Assembly: GCF_020080835.1 (NCBI RefSeq)
Contig: NC_058164.1
Span: 1,364,001 to 1,428,000 of the forward strand
Reading direction: 5' to 3'
DNA: 64,000 bases
Origin: Cotesia glomerata
Taxonomy: Eukaryota > Arthropoda > Insecta > Hymenoptera > Braconidae
The translations under genes were made by a program, and so were the position numbers. The stretch's first letter is position 1; each line of letters opens with the position of its first letter. Below are positions 55,252-64,000 of this stretch, one piece after another. The notes beneath the pieces are model-generated. The model saw only the letters and a program-made list of their open reading frames with translations. It ran no database searches and had not been told where the DNA came from.

Positions 55252-56543
55252 TTAATGGTGGTAGTAGAGAGGACCAGCGGCGTAGGCAGTTGGAGCGTGG
55301 TAAGCTTGGTAGGCCAAGGGTGCTGCAACTTTAGCGTAAGCTGGAGCGTAGTGAGTGGCGACAGCAGCGGGTGCATGGTAAGCCAAAGGTGCAGCGAATT
55401 TAGCGTAAGCTGGAGCGTATGCGATTGGGGCAGCGACTTTGGCAACTGCTGGGGTGGCGTAGTGGGTGGCGTATGCAGCGGGTGCAGCGTATGCAACTGG
55501 AGCGGCTTTGACAGCAATGGCAGCTGGTGTTACGTCTTTCACGGCAACTTGAGCGGGTTCTTTGCGGACGACGGCGTTGAATCCGTTGATATCGTCTGCG
55601 GTGTAGTCGACAGTTCTGCGTGTTCCGTCAGATTCGAGGAGGCTGTAGCTGCCTTGGACTGAATCTCCGTCACGGGTCTCGTATTGGTTCTTGAAGTCGC
55701 CGGTTGTGGAATCCTGGACGTCGTAGCTGAAGCTGTATTGAGGATGAGGGTCGTCTTCAGCGTTGATGGTCTTGGCCAGAACTGGAGCCGCCGCGTAGGC
55801 CAGTGGTTGGTGAGCTGGGATGAATCCAGCGTTGGCAGCCGCCAACAGAGCGAACAGGGTTACGAACTGAAAAATTCATACAAATTATTGGTACTTTTAA
55901 TTATCTATAGCTTTAGGCATTTTCTATTTTTTTTAAATTATTGTTGGTGTTATTTTTAAAAATATTGGCTTGATGGACATATGTATCTAATGTATGTATT
56001 TTTTGGTTTGTTTAATTTTATTTATCAAATAATTTTGGCAGCTCGAATCGGCTAACATTGAAATCACCGAAAAGGATTGGAGTTGTCAAAATAATTCGGA
56101 AAATAAAATTGCTATTACTGTTATGTTTCTTCTAAACACACATATATATACTTCGTAAAGATGTTTTTGGTGTTCCAAGAACCTCAAGGAACACACTTTA
56201 ACCAATATACTCGTTTACTTCGATCGGTAATTTCGAATTTAAAGTTGTTAATTTTTTCCAGGCACGTCCGATCATTTTAAAATGAATTTTCCGATCTTCC
56301 TGTCGCTAGTTTCAACAACATTCAATCTAAAGACCAATACTATAAGCTCTCAATAATTCATAGCAAAGACTATTTGCAATGAGCTTGAGAAAATAATAGA
56401 ACTCTAAAGATTCAGTTATTGAACTAGCGACGAGACCAAAAATGAATCGGATGTGCCTGCAAAAATGATCAGATCAAATTAAATTAATGAAGATAATTAT
56501 TAACTAATATTTTAATTTCAATAAGCAGTACCTTGAATGCCAT
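55252..56543 (-). CDS. RR-2 cuticular protein gene 14
   Basis: CDS complement(join(55252..55866,56532..56543)), 208 aa; intron 665 nt (GTACTG...TTTCAG). Signal peptide MAFKFVTLFALLAAANA. RR-2 at about residues 41-108: DPHPQYSFSYDVQD, DFKNQYETRDGDSVQGSYSL, LESDGTRRTVDYTADDINGF. The tail repeats AYAAPAAYATHYA and VAKVAAPIAYAPAYAKFA, ending YHH. It is the left arm of an inverted duplication with gene 15: RR-2 and intron are nearly identical, but gene 15 has 84 more residues of tail repeats. The intron holds a 201-bp foldback. Confidence 0.96.
56259..56459. mobile_element. 201-bp foldback in the gene 14 intron
   Basis: Ends CAGGCACGTCCGATCATTTT and, inverted, CAGGCACATCCGATTCATTT. The two halves can pair over most of the length, closing on GCAAA-GACTA-TTTGC in the middle. 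It resembles a palindromic MITE, but no clear target-site duplication is visible. Compared with the copy in gene 15, I count one difference in 201 bases. Confidence 0.75.
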
Positions 56544-56578
56544 TGCTGAAGTGGAATCGAGTGGATCGACTTGCAAAG

Positions 56579-56614
56579 TGTGATGTCGTTGGTTGACCAG
56601 GGCCTGGTTTTATA
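56579..56614 (-). promoter_or_regulatory. Core promoter of gene 14
   Basis: TATAAAAC reads 56614 to 56607 on the minus strand; GACATCACAC has its initiator A near 56581, 33 nt downstream. Confidence 0.75.
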
Positions 56615-57451
56615 TCCAAGTGACCAGCAACCCCCTCCATGGGTGAGTCGGGAGGAATAGCGATAATGTATGGTACGACAGGTTCAGTGCAAAACCCCAT
56701 GCCTTAACCCATAGTATACTTAGTACAGATACAGATACTGATACTTACACTAATACAGCGAGAGGAAAACAGAGAGCTCACTCTTGAACTTGATCGTCTG
56801 TTTATTTTATTTCTTCTTGCTCTTATTATTATGCTACCTCGCTTATACTCTTTCCCTTATACTCAGCCATGAATAGAATATCTCACCTACACGCGTATCT
56901 CCGCAATACAAGGTCGCACATCGCACTCGCGCTACAGTTCGCGGTACGTGTCCAGGGACATATTTCACAGCTTTCATTCTCAGAGATACTGGATTTAGTG
57001 CCGCCAAGGAACAATGAATTGCTAAAACCATCCAGCGTCCAGTCGAGAAATTTCGCATCTCAGGACAATTATAGTTATTGTATTAAGATGATAAAGGTAT
57101 TATGCATATGCATGCGCGGTTAAATTACTCATGATTTTGCGATGCGATAAAGACGTTCATGTGCAATGTAGATATCAGATGGCTTCTATGATTTATAATT
57201 GTTATATTGTATGTGTAAGTGTGAATACAACAAGTACTCAGATAATCTTGTTTAACGCCTCTGTATAATTATTATGGCATCGATGCTTTAAATCAGATAA
57301 TTATTTCGTATGTTATATTATATTACGCACTAAAAAGTAGAACACTTTCATAAGAATTAAAATATCGCGATAAGACTGCTATGCCGTCAAAGAGAAAATA
57401 AAATCAATATAATTCATTCTCGTTGACATCATATTCAATCGTTCTACATTT

Positions 57452-57494
<43 letters not shown>

Positions 57495-59542
57495 CAAGTC
57501 ATTATTATTCATATTTCATGTCAATATTCACGGCAGACTAATATTTTTATATTTTACTTGGGAATTTTTTTATGTTTTGTAATCAAATTTTATTTTAAAA
57601 GTGTAATTAAATTTTTGGGAGGTATGTTCAATCAATTTTAATTGCTACTTTATTGTTGGTTAATAAAAATTCTTTGCAAAAAAATTTTTGATATTTTATC
57701 CTGAGAAGAAATAATTTTTTATTATGTCAAGACCGAAAAATTAATTTTTTCAAATAATTAAAAAATTTTTCTATTAATTTCAATTGGATAAAAAAATAAA
57801 TTAATTTATCATTTTAAATTATTGGCTTAAAATTTATTTTTATTTTATAATTAGCTGAAATAAATAAAATGATTTAAATTTTAAAAAATTTTATTTTAAA
57901 ACTTTTAGAAATTAAATTTTAGGAGTAAAGTGGGACATTTTTGCTTCCATTAAGTAAAAAATTTTAATATTCATTATGATTTTTTATTATAATTTTCTCA
58001 TTGTATTGTATTATATATTTATTGAATTGTTATTAGTTAATTTGTTTTAAATTGTCGACTTAATTATTGAGCTAATAAAAAAAAAAAAAAAAAAAATTAA
58101 AATTAAGATTAAAAAAAAAATTAAATTAAATATAAAAAGAAATGAAAAAAGTTAGTCAATTATAAAAATTATGATTTATTATATCTAAAAGTCCTTAAAT
58201 AAAAAAAAAAAACTATATTTTTTTTCAGTATTTTGAATAAAAATAAAATTAATTAGAGTCCATCTACTTTAGTTAACGAAAAAAGTGGATCGAAAGTGAA
58301 TGCTATTGATATAATAAATTTAAATACTAATCTTAATATCAAAGATATATTCTTTCACGGTCACCTGGTTTTTGGTCATAAAATTCGAAATAATAATAAG
58401 TGCGTGTTTTAAATTGTCACTCTTTCTTACAATAAAGTTTATTAAAGTTAATAAAAGAATTGATACTTATCAATATATTTGTTGTACATTTATTTATTTT
58501 TAAATTTATACTACTTAAATTTTAATCATCTAAAGTGCCTTTGATAGCATCGAAGCTATAATTAGGAAGAATATAAAATTTATCAGGTGCTAATTTATTG
58601 TAAGGCAATACGCTGTAATTTACTTTTTCACTCCAAGTTAAAAAAACTACAAAATTACAATTGTAAATTTGTGTGAATAATTCGTAGGCATAAATTTTAT
58701 AATAATGTTACCATGATTATAACAAAAAATTATAAATTATTCACTTTATATTAATTTTTAAAATACTTGATAAAAAATATTGAAAATAATTATAAAAAAA
58801 AAATAATTTAGCTAATTTTTCTTTAAAAAAGGAAATCATTTTATCTTTTACAACTAATTGAACGTAAAACTGAAAACAATAGATTCTTATAAAAAATGCG
58901 ATTAAAACTGAAACAGATTATCTAATTTAGTACCAAATGTTTTGTCCTGAGGAAATGAATCAAGATAGCAGCGTTGTTATATCAAAAATCCCCTTGTTAA
59001 ATTCTTAAGACACTTTAAAAATAAAAAGACAACCAATTACCATTATCTGTTGTTAGCTTGCATGAGAGTAAAGGTAAAGGTAAGAGTGTGAGGGCCTTGT
59101 TGCTGAGAATTCTCGATGCAGATGACCATGGAGCTGTACACGGACCTCCGATTCCGGATCCATATACCATGCACCATACACCATACATCCTCCATACTCG
59201 ACCGTTCTCTATACTCGTTCACACATGGATTACTATTTTTTTAACCGACTGATACATGACGGTATGCATGTTACCAGGGCACTAAAAATCCTCTTGATAT
59301 TCAAATGTACATCTCTACATGTATTTAGACACATAATAAAAGTAGTATCTCTATCTTTTGGCGCGACATTACCAGTATTTTTAATTATTACTTTGTTTGC
59401 TAATCAGCTAATCACTGAAAAAAATTGACTTTATTCAAGAAAAAAATTTCTGAACCCAGAAAATTTCTTTGAAGAACTTAATCGTTCTGATTTAATTAGG
59501 AAAAGTTCATGAACTGAAAATTATTTTTGCAAATAAATTTTA
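56615..59542. other. Intergenic region between genes 14 and 15, left part
   Basis: GC-richer to about 57120 (upstream region of gene 14), then AT-rich. A run of 38 T lies at about 57457-57494. A GC-richer patch at about 59050-59230 has ORFs without domains. Confidence 0.5.
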
Positions 59543-60095
59543 CTAGCAACCTTGCAGTTACTATGTGACTGCCGTGACTTGTGAACTATAAGTAAATAAA
59601 ATTTTGCTTTATTAAATAATGATTTTTGTTAAATTGCAATGTACTTCCTTAAATATTGACGTTTTTAAAGATATAAGCTCATCCCGATGTTACACTCATC
59701 AAGAGCTTTCATTTGAGTACCCACATGCATTTTGATATATTTTTCATATATACATATATATAATATATATAAATATATGAAAAATTGATGTGGGTACTCA
59801 AATGAAAGGTCTTGATGAGTGTAACATCAGGATGAGCTTATATCTTTAAAAATTTCAATATTTCACAAGATAAAAGGTCATTTCTTAATTATGTATCTAA
59901 AAATAGAGCTTTTTCGAATGCAGCCTAAATACTTATCATAATAAATTGACTATCGGTGAGAATGATATGAAACCTTGAAAAGGCACAAATTCAAATCAAG
60001 ACCTTTGCAATGATACTAAATTTCACTAAATAAACCGATTTTATCATATGACTATCCTGGACATAAAATTTTTTTTATTTGCTTGATAATATAGA
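59543..60095 (-). mobile_element. Helitron, sister of the gene 12 intron copy
   Basis: On the minus strand it starts TCTATATTATCAAGC after an A and ends CTAG before a T; the terminal hairpin GCAGTCAC-ATA-GTAACTGC has one mismatch. Length 553 bp against 555 bp for the copy at 43217, with high identity throughout, including the palindromic module. Confidence 0.85.
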
Positions 60096-61668
60096 TAAAC
60101 AAAACTCTTTGAAATAATTTTCTTGTATAACTTTTTTTTAATGTAGATAATTTTAAATTGAATAGAAAATAAACAAACATTTTACTGAGTCGGAATAATT
60201 ATTCATAAGTTTGTGACACTAGATTATTATTCAAGATAAAAATACTGAAATTTTTTAGAAAATATTTTTAATATTTATATTAATATTGACATGTATACAA
60301 ATTACGTCATACATTATGAAGCAAGGAATTTAATTGTATATTAATAAGATGTTAAGTTATTTTTTATTATTTAGATGAGACATAATGGCTCGGTTATATT
60401 TTAACCACATCAATAAAAAAATGTATTCTATGAAAAAGACATTTTATTCGTCGAAAATTTTTTAGTTGATAAAAATATTAATTGAATAAATTATTAGTTT
60501 ATAAAAAATTTATTTTTAAATTTTATTCAATAAATGTAACAAAAGTTAAGTTCAAAATTTCGACTCGGGTAATAAAGTTTAAATTAATAAGAAAAAATTA
60601 TAATTTTGATAATTAATGACTTCTATCAATTTTTAATTTTTTCCAATGAATAATTGAAGAATTGAGTTACTTAATTATAAACAAATTATAAATTAAAGGA
60701 AAATTAGGTCTTTTAATAACATGAAAGTATTCATTCATAATTATTGAAATTTTTATAAAATTAACAATTTACAAATTTTTTAAAAATTTATAAGAAGTAC
60801 AATTGTAAAAATTAAATCAATAATTTTTAAATTGAATAAAATTTGATTTAAAAAAATTATTTACAAATTTTAAAAATTTTTTTAAACAAAAATTCTTAAT
60901 AAAATATTTTTTTACATAATAAAAAATTTTTCCTTATCTAAAGAAGGTGCAGAAACATTTTTCCTCTTAGTATCGTTGAAACGTACAGAAGCAATTGAAT
61001 ATTTATCAGGTGAAATGTTAAAACATTTAGAGACATGTAAATATAATCGTAATATAACAGTACTCGAGCAAATGCATTTGATCGATTTGTGGTTCGTAAT
61101 CCAGAATTTCGGTGAAATTTCCGAACTGCAATGCAAGTGAATGTGCAGAGCTGCACATGCTCATGTCACTTTGACAAGAATTATTTTTTACAAGTGGACA
61201 TAACTTTTTACAAATTTATTATTTATTTAAGCGTTAAACTACGCAATGCGATACTTAAAGCCCCATGTCTTAAAACAGTAACTTTCAGAAATCGGTAATA
61301 GGGCCAATTAAAGTGATCGAGTAAGTTACGAGACGAATGAGACCAGAACACGATGCGGTGTGGTCTGCGGATTGGGCGTATGCTTTAAATAATTTTTATT
61401 AAAAAAATAAGTACATAAAAATAAAAGCTTGAGGTAAATTAGGTAACTCCGGACAAGGCCGCGGCCTAGTGGGTGCTTACACGATGGTCCACACACTGGA
61501 TATCACAAGAGAACCCAGTCCTCCGATATGTCGATTGGGTGTGGTCTCTGTTCCTTTACTTGCCCAATTCCCGACTCACACTCTACTTGAGCCTGATGGC
61601 CACGAATCCGGTGACTACCGTTCGCTTCATTGCGTCATTCAGTGTCCTGACGCCCCATCCGAGAATAG
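60096..61668. other. Intergenic region between genes 14 and 15, right part
   Basis: AT-rich to about 60930. An open frame at 60936-61140 is listed separately. From about 61440 the sequence becomes GC-richer, leading into the promoter of gene 15. Confidence 0.5.
60936..61140 (+). other. Possible unassigned exon
   Basis: An open frame ending TGA at 61138-61140 reads as ordinary-looking protein: FFLLVSLKRTEAIEYLSG, then EMLKHLETCKYNRNITVLEQ and MHLIDLWFVIQNFGEIS. It has no early ATG; the first lies near 61015. AG dinucleotides in TTATCTAAAG and CCTCTTAG could be acceptors. Unlike most ORFs here it avoids AT-poor low-complexity residues. I recognise no family. Overlapping minus-strand ORFs exist, and it may be a chance frame or a gene relic. 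Confidence 0.22.
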
Positions 61669-61704
61669 TATATAAACCGAATCCACCAACAGTCAGACAT
61701 CATT
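61669..61704 (+). promoter_or_regulatory. Core promoter of gene 15
   Basis: TATATAAA at 61669-61676; ACATCATTCAC has its A at 61702, 33 nt downstream. The 5' UTR contains three direct repeats of GATCAACA. Confidence 0.8.
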
Positions 61705-61752
61705 CACTCGACACACTCAGATCAACAGATCAACAGATCAACAACCACTATC

Positions 61753-63294
61753 ATGGCATTCAAGGTAGTGCTTATTAATATTAAAATATTAATTAATAAT
61801 TATTTTCATTAATTTAAGTTGATCTGATTATTTTTGCAGGCACATCCGATTCATTTTCGGTCTCGTCGCTAGTTCAATAACTGAATCTTTAGAGTTCTAT
61901 TATTTTCTCAAGCTCATTGCAAATAGTCTTTGCTATGAATTATTGAGAGCTTATAGTATTGGTCTTTAGATTGAATGTTGTTGAAACTAGCGACAGGAAG
62001 ATCGGAAAATTCATTTTAAAATGATCGGACGTGCCTGGAAAAAATTAACAACTTTAAATTCGAAATTACCGATCGAAGTAAACGAGTATATTGGTTAAAG
62101 TGTGTTCCTTGAGGTTCTTGGAACACCAAAAACATCTTTACGAAGTATATATGTGTGTTTAAAAGAAACATAACAGTAATAGCAATTTTATTTTCCGAAT
62201 TATTTTGACAACTCCAATCCTTTTCGGTGATTTCAATGTTAGCCGATTCGAGCTGCCAAAATTATTTGATAAATAAAATTAAACAAACCAAAAAATACAT
62301 ACATTAGATAGATATGTCCATCGAACAAATATTTTCAAAAATAACACCAACAATAATTAGAAAAAAATAGAAAATACCTAAAGCTATGGAAAATTAAAAG
62401 TACCAATAATTTGTATGAATTTTTCAGTTCGTAACCCTGTTCGCTCTGTTGGCGGCTGCCAACGCTGGATTCATCCCAGCTCACCAACCACTGGCCTACG
62501 CGGCGGCTCCAGTTCTGGCCAAAACCATCAACGCTGAAGACGACCCTCATCCTCAATACAACTTCAACTACGACGTCCAGGATGCGACGACCGGCGACTT
62601 CAAGAGCCAATACGAGTCCCGCGACGGAGATTCAGTCCAAGGCAGCTACAGCCTCCTCGAATCTGACGGAACACGCAGAACTGTCGACTACACCGCAGAC
62701 GGTATCAACGGATTCAACGCCGTCGTCCGCAAAGAACCCGCTCAAGTTGCCGTGAAATCCGTAGCACCAGCTGCCGTTGCAGTCAAATCCGCTCCAGTCG
62801 CATACGCTGCACCCGCTGCATACGCCACCCACTACGCTGCGCCCGCAGCCTACACCACCCACTACGCCCAACCAGCTGCCTACGCTACTCACTACGCCCA
62901 ACCAGCTGCCTACGCTACCCACTACGCTACACCAGCAGTTGCTAAGCTCGCTGCACCAGTCGCCTACGCCGCTCCTGCTGCCATCGCCACCCACCCCGTC
63001 GCCAAAATCGCCACCCCAGTCGCTGCATACGCTGCACCTACAGCCTACTCTACTCACTACGCTCAACCCCTAGCCTACACCACCCACTACGCCAACCCAG
63101 CCATCGCTAAAGTAGCTGCCCCAGTTTCTTACGCCGCCCCCGCTGCATACGCTGCTCACTACGCTGCACCAGCTGCATACGCTACCCACTACGCCGCACC
63201 TGCAGCCTACGCCAAAGTTGCAGCTCCTCTGGCCTACCACGCACCAGCTGCTTACACCACGTACTCCGCCCCTGCTGCTCTTTACCACCACTAA
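61753..63294 (+). CDS. RR-2 cuticular protein gene 15, expanded tail
   Basis: CDS join(61753..61764,62428..63294), 292 aa; intron 663 nt (GTAGTG...TTTCAG). Signal peptide MAFKFVTLFALLAAANA, followed by FIPAHQPLAYAAAPVLAK as in gene 14. RR-2 at about residues 41-108: DPHPQYNFNYDVQD, DFKSQYESRDGDSVQGSYSL, VDYTADGINGFNAVV. The 180-residue tail is built from AAPAAYATHYA and AQPAAYATHYA units interleaved with VAK(L/I/V)A(A/T)PVA units, ending YHH. These add many His and Tyr. It is the + strand partner of gene 14, about 5.2 kb away. Confidence 0.96.
61837..62037. mobile_element. 201-bp foldback in the gene 15 intron
   Basis: Inverted copy of 56259-56459: starts CAGGCACATCCGATTCATTT and ends AATGATCGGACGTGCCTG. 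Same length and pairing potential, so it was present before the duplication or has been homogenised since. Confidence 0.75.
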
Positions 63295-63355
63295 TTAAAA
63301 TAATTAAAAATTAATGTCATTACTTTTGTACAATAACGACTTGATATTAAATTCA

Positions 63356-63361
63356 AATAAA
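63356..63361 (+). terminator. Poly(A) signal of gene 15
   Basis: AATAAA about 62 nt after the stop, in TTCAAATAAATATT. Confidence 0.8.
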
Positions 63362-64000
63362 TATTTATACCTAAATTTGTCTAATTTTTTAATTACTCAT
63401 ATCGACGTTCTAATTAGCAAATTGTCTAACTTCACTTTAGAGAATCTTCCGTTTGTACAAAAAAACAATTAGTTCAAAATTTATTATCACTTTAAAAAAC
63501 AATTTAATATCTAATAAAGGTATAGTATTTTTGTTTGGATCATTCAAATAATTTATAATTTATAATTAGAGTTAGACCAATTGCTAATTAAACCATCGAT
63601 GTGTCCTTTTATTTAATCCTTGTGTTGGTCAAACCTTTAGTACTCTAATAAAATTATTTATTAAAGACCAATTTTTAGTATTAAACAAATTTTTCTCAGT
63701 ATTTAAAATGATTTGTTTGTATTTAATAAATCTGATACTCATTTATTAAATATTAATAAACCTTTTTAAATACTGAGAAATATTTCGGCTGCCCAATTTC
63801 AAAACACAATAATTGACAATTTTCTTTTAAATTTTTCTTATTAAAAAAAAGTTTGCACACCAAATTGATAAAAAATTCGATTTATAAATAGAAAATACTT
63901 GAATATAAATATTTTTAAGAAAAATTACTTGAAATTAACGTCTAAAAATAATAAAAAATGCAGCAGTACTAAAAAAAATCAAATATAAAAATTTTGCAGT
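63362..64000. other. AT-rich right edge
   Basis: No gene seen. Words such as TATTTAATAAATCTGATACT near 63720-63740 match the MITE family at 30029-30302, so about 63620-63785 is probably a relic of it. Confidence 0.5.

Noticed and set aside
56843..57123. Overlapping ORFs on both strands upstream of gene 14
   Set aside because: No domain or splice structure that I could support; they lie in the GC-richer upstream region.
57457..57494. 38-base T run as a functional terminator
   Set aside because: A plain homopolymer in AT-rich DNA; no RNA polymerase III gene precedes it.

Overview
The window is AT-rich eukaryotic DNA holding a cluster of insect structural cuticular protein genes. I count 15 apparently intact genes of the CPR family (Rebers-Riddiford type RR-2, chitin-binding), plus the relic of one more. 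Every gene has the same plan: a TATA box, an initiator about 33 nt downstream, a first exon with only four codons (usually Met-Ala-Phe-Lys), one phase-0 intron inside the signal peptide, and a second exon carrying the rest of the signal peptide, the RR-2 domain and low-complexity Ala/Pro/Val/Tyr/His flanks. The protein style, the strong AT bias outside exons and the repeats suggest a hymenopteran, possibly a parasitoid wasp. That placement is inference; arthropod is certain from the RR-2 genes.

Layout, left to right. 0-5 kb: repeat remnants and AT-rich DNA. 5-17.5 kb: five very similar genes (1 to 5; 173 or 185 aa), each with a 78-nt intron, arranged as divergent head-to-head pairs (2/3 and 4/5; gene 1 faces a short + strand relic near 7.96 kb). 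Transposons sit between them: TA-flanked TIR elements, Helitrons, an internally deleted LINE with a MITE in its target-site duplication, and a 1.7-kb element with G-rich/C-rich ends. 18-19.1 kb: a GATC-rich palindromic repeat block with a 73-bp tandem array. 20-24 kb: genes 6 and 7 (+). 24.5-26.5 kb: another TIR element with tandem repeats and a 218-bp Helitron. 31-41.4 kb: genes 8 and 9 (+) and divergent pair 10/11. Genes 9 to 11 form a subgroup, and gene 9 has a long Gln/Asn/Ala-rich tail. 42.6-46 kb: gene 12 (+), with a ten-fold repeat before its RR-2 domain and a Helitron in its intron, followed by a second copy of the G-rich-ended element. 47.9-49.1 kb: gene 13 (-). 55-63.3 kb: divergent pair 14/15, an inverted duplication whose introns are almost identical and carry a 201-bp foldback.

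The genes encode secreted proteins that would bind chitin in the procuticle. Family members of this kind act in sclerotised cuticle, where His and Tyr in the flanks can be cross-linked. The shared promoter geometry suggests strong, timed epidermal expression, which the sequence alone cannot prove. I see no bacterial-type operon, CRISPR array, rRNA or credible functional tRNA. The most interesting signals are concerted evolution among the duplicated genes, the mirrored foldback introns, and the datable nesting of transposons. I did not find a clearly new biochemical system.
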